Shown: in pieces, positions 24,498 to 37,724 of the stretch
How the letters are laid out: every line of letters begins with the position of its first letter
How positions within the stretch are numbered: the first letter of the stretch is position 1
Position numbers and translations under genes: made by a program
Notes under the pieces: generated by a model
Told to the model about the DNA's origin: nothing
The model's input: only the letters and a program-made list of their open reading frames with translations
The model's database searches: none
From: Purshia tridentata
Lineage: Eukaryota; Streptophyta; Magnoliopsida; Rosales; Rosaceae
Assembly: GCA_003254885.1 (NCBI GenBank)
Contig: QANT01007091.1
Coordinates: forward strand, 1-59,994
DNA length: 59,994 nt
Direction: 5' to 3'

Positions 24498-25481
24498 GGG
24501 TTAATTACATTTTTGGTCCTTGTGTTTTACACGAAAAACAAATTTGGTCCTTGTGGTTTCAAAATTCTAATTTTGATCCTTGGGTTTTCGTTTATTAACA
24601 ATTTTGGTCCTTTAGTGGTATTTTGCAAATTACATGTATTTATCTATATATATAAAGTCAGAAAAAGAGTAAAATGGTTAAATTTATGAATTTCAAAAAT
24701 ACCCCACTTAAAAAATAGGTATTCATAATATTATTTATTAATAAAAGACAAAAATGTAAAATAGAATAATTAAAATTAAAAAAACAAAAAAATAGTATTA
24801 CACCCTTATTTTTAGCAATTCACTTCCACACAACTATTATTTTAAGACAAATAAATTTTTAAAATTTTTAATTAAATATTTAGAAAACGCGCAACACTCG
24901 TGGCAAGAGATTAGTATATATAACGGGAGAATGAAGAGGAAGGTTAAACATTTAAAAATATTTAGAAAACGCGCAACACTCGTGGCAAGAGACTAGCTAT
25001 TATATATAACAGAAGAATGAAGAGGAAGGTTAAACATTCAAAAATCCAACATTGCCTTTTGTTAATTAAAAGATTAAAATCAAACAACTTAATATTTTAA
25101 GAGTAAAATAATAAAATAGAATAATTAGAATTGAAAAATAAAATGAAATAAAAAATCACATCTCTCCTTATTTTTAGCAACTCATTTACCCCCACTAATT
25201 CTTTTGTAGGAAGAATAATTTCTTTTTTAAAAAAATTCTATTTAAAAAAGGTCAAAAAAACTTATATAAATATTTAAGGATGAAAATTGCAAATGGACAA
25301 AAACTCAAGGATCAAAATTAGAAATGGACAAAAACCCAAGGACCAAAACTGGAATTTTAAAACTACGAGGACCAAATTTGTTTTTGGAGTAAAACCCAAG
25401 GACTAAAATCATAATTTTGAAACCACGAGGACCAAATTTGTTTTTGGAGTAAAACACAGGGACTAAAAACGTATTTAACCC
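24498..25481 (-). mobile_element. MULE-type MITE, copy 2 (inverted relative to copy 1)
   Basis: A 984-bp reverse-complement relative of 17641-18532, sharing both ends (GGGTTAATTACATTTTTGGT on the left here) and the interior. It is longer mainly because of an internal tandem duplication near 24885-25035, where ATTTAGAAAACGCGCAACAC followed by CTCGTGGCAAGAGA occurs twice. The flanking nonamers (TAAATAATA and AAAAACAAA) do not match, so no target duplication survives. Confidence 0.75.
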
Positions 25482-26083
25482 AAAAACAAAAGGGTAAAAT
25501 AGTTGACATAGAATTCTGTCATTAGGGCTCAGGCACAATATTAAGATAATCTAGCATTATCCTAAATTTTCTGCCAAGGACAAATACTTAAAAGTTTTTT
25601 TATCAAACTCGTTGAAAATCACCAAACACCTATACATGTGTTGATTTCTTCCATATCAAAGCCGAAGATCACTTACTACTGTACATGTAGATACCTTGTA
25701 ACTCAAAATTGATTAAGCCTCAACAGCCCTTGATCAAATCCCAACAATTGAAGGAGACTTAAAGACTTAACCATTTGATTCAAGGTATTGTTTATTACCG
25801 TTGAATTAAATACAAGTTTGAAGATTGAAGAATATTCTTGTAGATAATGGACAAACAGAGATTGTACTCATAAATTCATTAAATACAAATACATTTTATT
25901 TGCACACATTTTCTTATTATTTAAATTTGCAAGGAATTGTGTTTAAATGTCTAAAAAATAGAATACAATGAACAATGATGATTCACAATTGCAATCATCC
26001 ACCATGGATAAAAATGTAGCTAACAATTGCACACACTTACACATACTATATATCTCAGTGGAAACGTTTGACTCTTCCAGTTA
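25482..26083. other. Intergenic DNA, no gene found
   Basis: AT-rich DNA between the MITE and the stop codon of FAR-A; it should include the 3' untranslated region of FAR-A (minus strand). Nothing else recognisable. Confidence 0.5.
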
Positions 26084-29000
26084 TCATTTCATGATAACAT
26101 GTTTTCGAAGGCCAGGAATGTGAGTGTTCATAATGTAGTCTTCCCAATCAATGAATTTTGGATCAAAATTAAAATTTTCCGCATCTACGAAACTCTCCCT
26201 TGAAATCCTTCGCAACTCTTCAGTATTGATGTCGTCAAAGCTACATTTAATATTAACATGTTAAAGTCAATCAATGCATAATTACAATGATAAATCAATG
26301 CATAATCATCAAAATGAAGAATACATACATGCCCTTGAATAGCATATATGGTTTGTATAACTCTACCAAGCGCATCACCAATTTGAGTTTTTGATTATAG
26401 TTCACATATACGTCTTGGAAATATTGGCCAAATGCTATATTCACGAACTTTAAGACCTTTAAAAAAGAACAAAAGGTAACATGAATCGTTAATTTAACTA
26501 TATAGTACTGCACAACATGATGCATATATCTAATGCACAACATAATGCTATATGTATATTTTGAGGTTTTAATTGCACCAATTAATAGTGCATTTACTTT
26601 TTCTAAAATTCTAATGGTTGGGTCCACAATTTAAATATCTTTCAATTTGATTAACAAAATGTCTGATATGTCTTAGTTTGGTCTAAACCATTAAATCAAG
26701 TTAGATGTTCGTCTATTTTGGCACATGTCGCACATGTCATGTGGGCTTAGACTGAAGGACAAAATTGTCGATACATTCACATGGTCAAAATAGACAGAAA
26801 TCTAATTTAAGTTAACGGTTTAGACCAAAATAGGATGCGTTAGACATTTGTGGACTAAATTACATCAAAATTTAATTTGTAGACTATATTGAGATTTTAG
26901 AAAAAATGAATAAATTATTGATGCAATTAACTCAAATTTATATAGAGCATTATATATATAAAGGTATAGCTAGATAAGAACAAACCTGTAGAGGTAACAT
27001 GAAGCGAATTTGCATGTACATACGAAAAGTAGCCATAGTGCTAAATATTGTACCCTTGACAACCCTGACATGCTTTCCATCCTTGTCAATCAATGGATTT
27101 TTGGTGAAGTATCGGAAGATAAAATTGTGAAGATGCTTGAAATTTATAGGATTTCTCAATGAGCTTCCCACATGGTAAATGATACCAGAAGATTTATTTG
27201 CATTTGCCACCATTGCTACAATTATTGAATTTACCACCATGTCAACAGGCATCTGCATGGTGTCAAAGATTAATCGTCCTGTAGTTTTGCATAATATATA
27301 TATATGTTTTGATTACATATGACCAAGAATTCATTCTAATTTAAAAAAAAAAAAATTCTTGATACTCAATTGTTTTTTCGATAGAGAACATAAGTGCGAA
27401 ATGTAGCAACCTACACTTTATGCATGTCCAAAAAGTATTATATATTAGCGATTTTTAGGGCTACCTTATGTAATGTAATTAATATATATGCGCGCAGTGA
27501 TTTGAATGGTACATCATTTTTAGGACCCCATATATTTTCAAGGACTATTTTTTTAGTCAAATAAAAAATTATTTAGTTATCTAGTTACGATCAAATAAAT
27601 AAATTGTAAATACTAAAATACTCATGAGAGTAATTAAACAACTAAAATATTTCTGATTTCGCTAAAATTTTATGGGTGATTTTCAAAGAGACCTTAATAA
27701 TTAAGTTGGGTTTAAATGATTGGACATCAGTATTTTCAACAGATGTCTTCAAAATTAAGTTTGTGGGTTCAATCCACTGTGTAATTCCATTCTTGACATA
27801 AATTGTGAATTTTAAATTACACTTTAAGGATTATTTTTACAAAATATTAGTTGAATAGAAAATCATTTAATCATCATATATGATAAAATAGCTTAAATGA
27901 ATTTTGATATGACTGATTTTAGTATGAATAAAGTTTGAAGCTAAAAACTATATATAGAAGATTCGGATCATCTATACTTGTGAAGTGGCCATGGTCCCAA
28001 AAAAATGGAAGCATCATATTAAAGTTACATAACGGTTTGTACTAATTGAATTAATACTCCTACATAATGTGTCAGTGTGTGTGTGGAGGAGGTGCACGTG
28101 GGCATCATGCAATTTAAACTTACCATATCAAATACTGACGCGGGATCCACAAGTAGGCATGTCAGCTTCCCTTTACCGTAACCAGCAATCACGCTATCAA
28201 TGGTTCTGTAACCACCACGATTCAACACATGTATGAGTTTAAGATTGAACCAAAAAATGCAAAATCATTAACTTTTGTTGCATGAAACGTGGAAGCACAT
28301 AAATATATGCCCACAATTCATTTATTAGTCCCTTTAATGACAATTGAAAATTTAGGAGAAATATCATTAAGCTATCCTATACTTTAGTACTGTTAATTAG
28401 TTGTTCTATTGGCTCATAAACCAATTAGCGTTCAGTCTAATGCTATATATGTATCTTTGTAATTCTATATTTTCTCAAAGTTAAAATACGATATATTGCA
28501 TTCTTTACATAAAATTTGTATGTGTGACAAATATTAATCCGTTAACTAATAGTATATGATCAGACTATTATATATATGCTATTTTCATAAATCTCTTAAC
28601 GATACTGAGAGAAGAATACGCTAGCTAGTTATTTAAGAAAACCATGTGAACAAAATTTAAAGTGTAATTAATTGATGAAATTAAAGTTGAGGACAATATA
28701 TATTAATTATAACTTATAAGCTAGTCTTAAAGTACGTTTAATGATACGTCCAAAAGGAAACCTAATTTTAACGTGCATGCATATTATTTAATTATTACCT
28801 GAAACCTTGAATCCAGCCTGGAAATGGTTCCATGTAAGTGCTAGTAACCACAGTCGGACGTATGATGACAACTGGCAGTTTATCTTTTGAGTGTTTCAGA
28901 AGTATTTCTGCCATTGCCTTTGTAAATACATATGTGTTTGGCCATCCATGCAGTTGAGCCCTAATTAAAAATAAGAAAAACCAACAATAATTAGGCAAAA

Positions 29001-32000
29001 AACTTTCTGATCATGCTAGAATATATGTAGGAATGTTTAAAATTTTTGGAGAAAAAAAAAGGAAAGTCCGAACATAAGAATCATAGTTGAGGGGGTTTAT
29101 AAGGCACAGTTAGAGATGCTCCAAAACCTTTCAATGCCAAAGTCCTTCATTGTGGTTGTGATAACTTCTTCTGAGGCATCTTGTGCTTTTAGTTCATTCA
29201 ATTTCTCCTCCACCAAGTTCTTCTCTAGAACTTTGAAATCAGATTCAATGATCTCATATGCCATATTGTCCATTGAAGATGAGTCCTCTAGAATGAGTCC
29301 TACTCTTTCACCACACACATAAGCTGGGACAGATGATTTACCAATAAGGACATTAAGATGGGAAAATATAATTAAAATGAAGTATATAACACAATATATA
29401 TTTTTTATGATGTGAACACAGGCTAGCTAGGTAGTACTAATAATTATATTCTCCTTTCATTTTCTTATTTATCTTTTTAATTATGAAATGAAAATGTATT
29501 GAGAACTTGTCTCACATTAATATACCCATTCTTGATTCTTCCACTCCACCTAATTTTTTCTTAAATTTTTAGACTGAATATTATATTTGTATGGTTTAAA
29601 TGAACTCACCAAATGCATATCACCTTAACAAGAACCACGAAAAAGAAAGCTAGCTAGCTGGGTCATTCGTCTGTGTATGAGTACCAGAAAAATTATTCAA
29701 CGCGAGAAGAAGTGTTGTGCATTAATCTCACTTAATTGTAATAAGTGTGTATTATAGTCATTGAATCATTCCACCTAAATTTTTAACAATAAAAACTTTT
29801 AGCTAGATACCATCATACCAATTCATAAAGAAAATTGCTAGTCGATCAGTCGACAGTCACTTTCGGCAACTTTTGTATATATGTACGTGGAAGCGAGTTT
29901 GTACTGGGCGACTGTAGTTGGTATTTCTCTTCAATGCGATATTGTAATCGCTTTTTTTTTTTTGGGACCATTTGTAGTTGCTTTAATCATTTAACCATGG
30001 TTGCTATATATGTATTGTTGGATATGTAAAATTCATGCCACATTGGCTTGGACCTATTTTGTATGAGGACTCTCGTTATTAATAAAACCCCATAATCTTC
30101 CACTCAAAAATCATTAATGGAACATAAAAAAATAAAAAATAAAAACACTAACCAGTTGATATGTGGAGAAGTATCTCAAGTTTCAAACATTTCTTTGCAA
30201 AACTCAACACATGCAGAACTCCAAATATATTGACGTCCAGTGCAATATCATACCTGCCCACATATATATGCATATTATTTAGTTTATAATTAAGTTGAGA
30301 ACATATATTACATAATATGTATGGGTTATACTAGGGTATCATTCAAATATCACTCTTACAAATATTAGTCAAATCAGAAACTGTTTATCCAGTTTATTAT
30401 GGTTAACATCATTTCAATTTTATTTTACGGATTATATTTTTTTGCACAGTTTAAATAACCAAACAATTATCGATTTGATTGATTTTTTACAGAAATGACC
30501 TAATTAAATCATGAACGATTCCGTTTATAAAATTGTATTGTTGGGTGGTACCTAGAGGTTCTTAATTTTCTTAAAGTAAGTACATCCTTATTTGAATGGG
30601 TCTAATAACATATATATATATATATATTATATATACATAGAAATTCTCCATTGTAGGATCCTACATTTAATACTATAAATGTAGGATACCTTATAGGGCC
30701 CACTACTATGTAGTTTTTCAACAATTCAAACTGTCTATTTTTTAGAACTCTATTCATATATCATCCTTGCAAAAAAAAAAAAAAACCAAATTGGAAATCA
30801 TTTGCCTATTTAAACTTTGATCAAACAAATAGACGATTTTATAAAAAATTTTGGTTCGTCTATTTGTTTGATCAAAGTTATAAGTAAATGATTTTTGATT
30901 TGGCAAATTTTTTACAAGGATGATCAATCTAGAAATAGAAATCTAAAAAATAGACGGTTCAGATTGTTGAATAACGATGAGAGTGGGCCCCATGAGATAT
31001 CCTACAAATAATTTTATTTGTAAGGGATCCTACAATAAAGAATTCCTATATATATATGTGTGTGTGTGTATATGTATATAATAAGTGGATGTAAAATGGT
31101 GTGGTACATCCATATATATATATATTTGATGACAAAGGAATCTCAAGTAATTTTACTTAAAATATTTTTTAGGTTTATTCTACATTATATTAAAATGATT
31201 GGTATTATCTACTCTTTTAATTTTTAATGAATGATCATCTTTACAAAAGAGTATATTAATCAAACCTTTTAATCGTTTGATTAAATGGTAATCATTCTTA
31301 GTGTTTATTAAAAATTAATAGTGTTATCGCCTATTTATTTGGACAAAACTATATATCTTAATAATTTTGGATTGTCTAATTTTATTTTTTTTAATAGATA
31401 ACCTTTGAATAAAAACTTAGAAAATAGACTATTTAAATTATTAAAATACAATATGAAGTAATCCCTTAAAGAAACTATTTTCTTTAAAGAATGAGCCTCT
31501 GTAATTGATCGATTACGCACCTTTCATCAAAGTTGGTGGTTGCTGCAGAATTAAATATGATTTGTATTTCACTGCACATTTCTTCTATCAACTTGACTTC
31601 TGTCAGACCCAGATTTTCAGAAGTTACATCTCCCGGGAGAGCAACAACTTTTTGGGATATAAAGGAACCAAAATCTGGGCCCCATTTCTCCCTGAGAACC
31701 CTGAACAACTCCTTCTCTATGATCTTCGATCGTAATTTATAGGTATATGTAGAAGAAGTAAATTAATAAATTAAATGCACGTCATTAAAAAATTACATGA
31801 ACATATATGAAAGTGGTGTTGTTTTGTGCATATAATTTGTATATAAACCTCATCATGCATGCGGTGTGTGGCAGACTTGGCATCAGAAGCTCGTATAAGA
31901 AGATAGAGCTTTTTCACATCTGGTTGAATCCTCAGTATTTTCTCCAAAAAAACTGCATATATATATGCATTTATATATTTACAAAGTTAGTATTGGACAA

Positions 32001-32582
32001 AAAAATTGAAGCTGACCGTAACACTGCGACGTGATATTATTAATCACTTGTTATAATATAAATAGATATGGAGTTATATATTTTTAGGGTATTGTATTAA
32101 TTATAAAGGCTTAATTGCATATTTACTCTCTAAAACAATTGATTTTTCCCACTTTACTCTCTTAAAGTTTATTGTCTCACCCTACCCCCCTATAAGTTTC
32201 TCTCATGTCTCACGTAACCCATTAGTCAACTCCACTGTTAATATTAATTGCTGATGTGGCATCTACGTGGCTTTGCATTTTCGTCTTTTCAGCCATTCAA
32301 TACTAATGGTAGAGTTCACTGATTAATAGTTGTGGGTTATGTAAGACATGAAAAAAACTTATAGAGAGAAAAGTAAGACAATAAACTTTAAGAATAAGAT
32401 GGGAAAAATCAATTGTTTCAGAGAGTAAATATGCAAATATGCTTAATAAATATACATGCGATATCAATTTATTATGATAACACACATAAAAAGATTGATC
32501 TTATTATCTTTAGTAATAAGAGATAATGTGATGAAATCACTCTTATTATGAAATATACATATCTGTTATTATCTCTTATTAC

Positions 32583-32638
<56 letters not shown>

Positions 32639-32730
32639 TGCAAACATATACCCATTGCAAGGAAGCCAGTGGCTCCAGTAACTAAAATGCTCTTATTCTT
32701 CAGATATCCAAGTATGCTCCCCAACTCCAT
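26084..32730 (-). CDS. FAR (CER4-like): Alcohol-forming fatty acyl-CoA reductase (copy A)
   Basis: Reduces long-chain acyl-CoA to primary alcohol with NADPH in the endoplasmic reticulum, for cuticular wax or suberin-type lipids. Ten exons on the minus strand, in coding order: 32652-32730, 31849-31952, 31521-31723, 30153-30253, 29128-29323, 28799-28960, 28124-28205, 26986-27252, 26329-26456, 26084-26240; 1479 nt, 492 aa, the size of Arabidopsis CER4. The Rossmann NADPH loop is TGATGFLA (18-25) and the catalytic YxxxK is YVFTK (Y238, K242) in [15 protein letters not shown]. Further family landmarks are [29 protein letters not shown] and PFPGW. The C-terminal male-sterility-type domain ends in [14 protein letters not shown]. 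After TGATGFLA it reads MVFLEK where family members usually have KxFxEK, a small deviation. All introns are GT-AG; three carry or border repeats. Whether it makes C24-C28 wax alcohols or shorter suberin alcohols cannot be told from this. Confidence 0.95.
30637..31050. mobile_element. Fold-back MITE in FAR-A intron 3
   Basis: A ~410-bp inverted repeat. The left end AATTCTCCATTGTAGGATCC pairs with the right end GGATCCTACAATAAAGAATT, and the pairing continues through ATAGACGATTTT / CGTCTATTTGTTTGATCAAA at the centre near 30840. It could fold into a hairpin over most of its length. Target duplication unclear because both flanks are (AT)n. Confidence 0.7.
32106..32448. mobile_element. Fold-back MITE in FAR-A intron 1
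   Basis: Inverted repeats of about 120 bases: GCATATTTACTCTCTAAAAC with CAATTGATTTTTCCCA on the left and the matching GTTTCAGAGAGTAAATATGC on the right. The unpaired middle contains TGATGTGGCATCTACGTGGC. Non-coding. Confidence 0.75.
32583..32634. repeat. Compound (AT)n(AG)n microsatellite
   Basis: An uninterrupted AT run followed by an AG run, starting 17 bases inside FAR-A intron 1 from the exon 1 donor. On the transcribed strand it reads (CT)n(AT)n. Confidence 0.95.
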
Positions 32731-32920
32731 TATTGTAGAATTTATGTGTACAAATGCAGAGACCGAGAGAGCTCGTGGGAAGTATGTATGTTGGTTCTGA
32801 AGTATAGATGTTATCTTGGATTCAGAGTGGTGGAGAGAAGTGGTGGAGAGAAGTGCTGGTTTAGTACTTTAAACTAAAATGTTCTTAGATACAGAGGAAA
32901 GGAGTGAAGTGTTGGTATCA

Positions 32921-32927
32921 TTTATAA
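32921..32927 (-). promoter_or_regulatory. Possible TATA box of FAR-A
   Basis: On the minus strand CTTTATAAATG lies ~190 bases upstream of the FAR-A start codon, which would place transcription start near 32890 and give a leader of ~160 nt. Position and sequence only; unproven. Confidence 0.35.
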
Positions 32928-33169
32928 AGAATATAAGACGAGGCCGCAGTAATCTGACCTTAATTGCTAGTGTTGGAACCACAGCTTCGATGTAATAATC
33001 TGACCTTTTCATCTTCTTGTATAAGTTACTTATTAGCTAGCTAGCTAGCTAGCTACCTGCCTACTTTAATTGTAAACGTGGTACTAACTAGTTTATAATA
33101 CTGTACCGACTTGGTCACGCCAAGCCAACCCAATATTGCCAACTTTTCTTAATTTGATGTGAATACCTA

Positions 33170-34085
33170 CCTACTTAACTTTGATGATAAAAATATTTTT
33201 TCAGTCCCTATATTTTGACATAAAATCAGTTTTAGTTCATGTGGTTTAAAATTTCTAATTTGCACTCCCTATTTAAAATGTCACTTACAATTTTGGAACA
33301 ATTTTAAAATTGTGTGAGTCAATTAATTAAAAAATCAGATTGGTTCATTTGTTTTTAGCCAAAAACAATGTCGATGAGTGATTGAAAGACCATTTTATTG
33401 ACTTTTAAAACTAATTTCAATTTTCATGCATGTGTTTATTTGGTTTTGAGTTCCAACTTTGGGTTTCTTTGATTCTTGCTTGAAAATCAAATTCAAATTT
33501 TTTAGTGAAACCTCCAAGTTTAAAAAAGTTTTTTAATATTAATTTTAAATGAATATGTAAAAAATAAAAATTATATATCCTATCATTGTTAACAGTTTAA
33601 ACCAAATAGACTAAATTTTGTAATTTTTAACAAACACAAACCAAAAATAATTTAGGATCATAATACAAAGACTACAAATGCAATTCACCTAATTGTAAAT
33701 GTAATAATATATAGTTCTATTTTTATGGACAAATGACCACTAATGTACACTTATTATGTTTAAAGGTTAAATTTAATATAATAAATAAATAATAAAGCCA
33801 AAAGAGGAAATAAAATAGTTAAATTTGTAAATTCTAAAAATACCCCCACTTAAAAAATAGGTATTGATAACATTATTTATTAATATTAATAAAGGACAAA
33901 AAAGTAAAATAGAATAATACGAATTAAAAAATACAAAAATACAAAATTATAAAATTACACTCTTATTTTTAGTAACTCACTTCCCAACTACTATTATTTT
34001 AGAACAAATAAATTATTAAAAATTTTAATTGAATGTTTAGAAAAGTCAATTAACAAGCACAACACGCGTGATATGAAACTAGTAA
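33170..34085. mobile_element. Decayed relative of the MULE-type MITE
   Basis: The part 33780-34075 is similar to the interior of the MITE at 24498-25481 (shared words ACTTAAAAAATAGGTATT, AAAGTAAAATAGAATAAT, TTATTTTTAGTAACTCACTT). The part 33190-33310 has degenerate phrases of the terminal type (CAGTCCCTATATTTTGAC). No intact ends or target duplication. Confidence 0.5.
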
Positions 34086-36040
34086 AATTTAGTTTAATAT
34101 TTTTCACGGTTGCTTAAATTTATAGATTAACTGATTTACAGTAATTTGCATATATATTGCATAATGCATGCACACATTAATTCATTACATAGCTAGCTAT
34201 AGCTTACAGTATCTAATTAAGTAGATAGTAGCATGATATACAGTAGATAATACATACAGATGGCCGACTTTAATTTTGTTGGGTTGGGTGGCATGTTATG
34301 ATCAGATAGTAGATATAGCAGATAGTAGATTCTGTGGTTTAAAATACCACCATATTTATGTGTCTCACCAAACAATATTATGTAGGGGCTTTCACTTTTC
34401 GGTCATTTTTCCCAAACTCATGTAAAGTTTCTCCCCAGTCATTTTCATGCTTAATTTCCAGACCCTTAATTCAGTGAAAAATATATATATCTACTAAAAA
34501 GGTCTAAAATCACCCAGATTTACGAGTTATGCCACTATGACATCACTTTCTGACGCCATGATATTAATTGTATGCAGAGGCTCTCATCAATTTCTTTCAT
34601 TTTCTGTTTCGCACGTACTATTGTTTTCTCATCAAAAAGGTCCAATGGTTTCCTACATTATGATGTCAAAAACATTTGTTTATTGAGTTAGAGTTATATA
34701 CTACAGATTGAACCATTTTAACATATCATTGTGAATTATCTTCTTAAATAGAGAAAAGACTCATTCATTTAAAATTTATATAAGTGAATCCCAACTTCAT
34801 TAGAAATAGTATACAAGATGGTCAATTAAAACGGTCAAAATAATTTTTTTATTTTTTATTTATCTACATAATTGAGGTGATTGTGTGCACGAGTCCTTAT
34901 GGTGTTAGGATGTAATTATTTTATTATTGTGGTAGCTCATTATAACAACAACCATCCTTATTTTTATCCTTTTTTAACTAGAGTTGAATCGTTTTATAAA
35001 TACCCCATAGTGGATGAATAGAATTATCAGAAAATTTACCATAAAAAAACAATTTTTTGACGTAGTATTAGAGCCTGTAGTGTGGATTTGTTAGATATAT
35101 GCTCTAACGCCAATCGTTTTGATTACATAATGTAAGGTACATATTATTTATGTCACATCCTCCATATACGTGTTATATATATATACATGTATATTTGTGT
35201 GTGTGTATGTGTATACATAAAAGAGTTCCATGGATTTAAGCAAATGAAGTAATGTCTTAAAGAAATTAGAAACTTGAGACTTATATCCCTTAGTACTTAA
35301 AATTCTAAAATGTTGCATGATTTATCTTGGTTTAACGTCTAAGATAATCGATGTAGAGAAACTAGGAGATCGAGGATTATGGGTGCCATCACATAGTTTT
35401 CTGGTAAAGAAATAAACTCCCACGATCCAATAGAATCTTAACATATGGCTAAAATATTTGATAGAACACTTTTTATTTTATTTTTTGAATTTGATTTATT
35501 GGTAAAAATATTTAGAAACACTTTTTAAAAAGAATTATATTATTCTTAATTTCACTTAATGAAGAAATGGAAAGTTTGGCAAATATATATGTTGTTTTAA
35601 CATAACGAAAGGTACCACACGTACATTGTCACGTTAAAACAAGTTTGGATGGTAAATGGGCACGTTCTCGCATGACGTTACTCACATTCTCGTTCTATTT
35701 ATATAAGTTTGTTGCCTAAAAGAAATAAATGCTTTAATATATATTTCCCAAAAAGCAGAGTCAGTCAACAATACGGCTATAAAGCCTAAACTAATGTCTG
35801 AAAGGGCTCCAACCTTTATCAAACATCATGGCTAATTGGGTATCGTCACATTTCATCCATGTCTTTTTTTTATTCTTGTAGGTAAACCACTTCATCCATG
35901 TCGTACCATTGCCTCTGTAATAATTGATATATACAACACAAATTATTGATTGATGGTCAAATAAGCAAAATAATTAATGGTCAGTTGGTGATGCAAAATA
36001 ATTTAATGGTCAGTTGCTCAACCATATGTAGATATATCTT
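34086..36040. other. Intergenic DNA, no gene found
   Basis: AT-rich sequence without recognisable exons, RNA genes or element ends. It holds simple (AT)n and (GT)n runs only. Confidence 0.5.
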
Positions 36041-36306
36041 TTGCCAAAATATCTGTACAGAATGAATTGCCAAAATGTTCTAGCTTTCGAAGTCTGTTGG
36101 GTTGGTGCTACGGTATTTATAATATTTTGTTTTTGTTTTTTGAGCCCAATAGCTGTATTGGATTTTTTCTTTTCTGCTCTGTACATTAATCTCTGCTTCT
36201 GGGCTATGCCTACTTGGTCCCGATTGTCTTGGCATTAGGCTTTATTGTAGTTCTGGTGTTTTTGGGGCTGCTTCAATAAAACTTTTCTAAAAAAAAAAAA
36301 AAAAAN

Positions 36307-36341
<35 letters not shown>
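36041..36341 (+). mobile_element. 3' end of a non-LTR retroelement or retrocopy with poly(A) tail
   Basis: A T/G-rich, 3'-UTR-like stretch ends GGGGCTGCTTCAATAAAACTTTTC and then a pure A run (36288-36341) broken only by N at 36306. A polyadenylation-like AATAAA followed by a long A tail is typical of truncated LINEs or processed copies. The 5' limit is approximate and no target duplication was recognised. The N means that the true tail length is unknown. Confidence 0.5.
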
Positions 36342-36342
<1 letters not shown>

Positions 36343-37724
36343 ATATCACCACATCAAATCTTCCTTCTCTTTACTTTTTATTTGTTTTTTATTTTGTTTT
36401 TTTTACTTTTAAAGTGGCATCACATTGGTTATATAGACTCACTTAAGGGATTTAACATGAGGATAAGTGAGGGACAAATTATTCAAAGGTCTAATTTACT
36501 TCAAAATTATTAATTTTACAATTGTGTTAAATAAAATTATTAGTTGAGATTAATATAGATTAATAATTTGTTTTCCTCTAAAATAAAAAAGAGTTGAGGA
36601 AAAAGCCACCACACACACACACACATGAAGGTTGTCATATGGATAATATTACATTCACTTAGTTTGTTCTGTTTGGTTTGTGGAATTGAATTCTTAGAAA
36701 ATCAATTTCTATACATTTTTTAGGAAAAAGAGAATTTAAGATTTCCATCCTTATGTTTAATAATGTTGGGAAAGTAAACCAAAAACACTTTTTTATTTCC
36801 ATTCTCATATTTAGTTTGTACATGAATAAGAAATAAAATTGGGTAAAATGACCAGTCTTGAAAAAGCATCATTAATATGTTCCCATAAAAGGGAAAACCA
36901 AACTCAAGCTGAGAGGAATGATTCATCCTCTTAGGGGCATTAGATTTCCAAGAGCCAAAAAATGACTTCTCATGCTTGCACTTACCAAACATGGGAATGC
37001 AATTATTTTCTCATTCCCAAATTTCGAAAACCTAACCCAATCGAGTCCCTAGTATAATTTCTTAAAAGTGCAAGCCCTAATAACTGATGTCCTAATTGTG
37101 CTCTAATGACATGACATTGCCACATAAGATTTTACAATAATAATTTAACATTTCTTAAAATCTTACAAAACTTAAACAATAATGCTAGCGATCCCAAATT
37201 TATATTTCTAATTTAAACATGCAAGTGTTTTATTTTGTAGTAAAATTAATAATCCTTAATGTGGGCTATGTATAAATAATATACTAATGTATACTAACAC
37301 ATTTTGAGATCTAAATTCGGGATACAACTTTGAGATCCTTAAAAAAAAAGAAAAAAAAAATCCCAAAAAAATTCCATCCCCAAAATAACATCTACTCCAA
37401 TCAAATATATACTATTTTGAAAGAAATCTTTCCAGCCCCAAAATCGTTGAACCCTAAACAAATCACAAAAAGCTCAAGCTATTTCCTTTCTCTCTCTCTC
37501 ACACACTCTCTCACGTACGCACGAACTGCATGTCAATGGCAACCACAAGAAACTAAAGCCCAGTTTCATGGCCGAACGAATTTGTTAATGTAGGTCCCCA
37601 ACTCCTAATTGATTGTTCTATGGTGTTCAAATTTTAGATTAAAATGTAATTTGTTTGAGGTACAACTTTATCTCAAATTTGTTTAATTCCATCCATAGTT
37701 TTTTTTGGCATGGAATATTAATCT
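36342..37724. other. Intergenic DNA, no gene found
   Basis: AT-rich; includes short (CA)n near 36610 and (CT)n near 37490. No supported gene. Confidence 0.5.

Noticed and set aside
33035..33056. (AGCT)n run as a regulatory palindrome
   Set aside because: A simple tetranucleotide repeat; self-complementarity is a trivial result of the unit.
36041..36238. 65-codon frame ending before the poly(A) tract
   Set aside because: Composition and position fit a retroelement 3' untranslated region; the peptide resembles nothing known to me.
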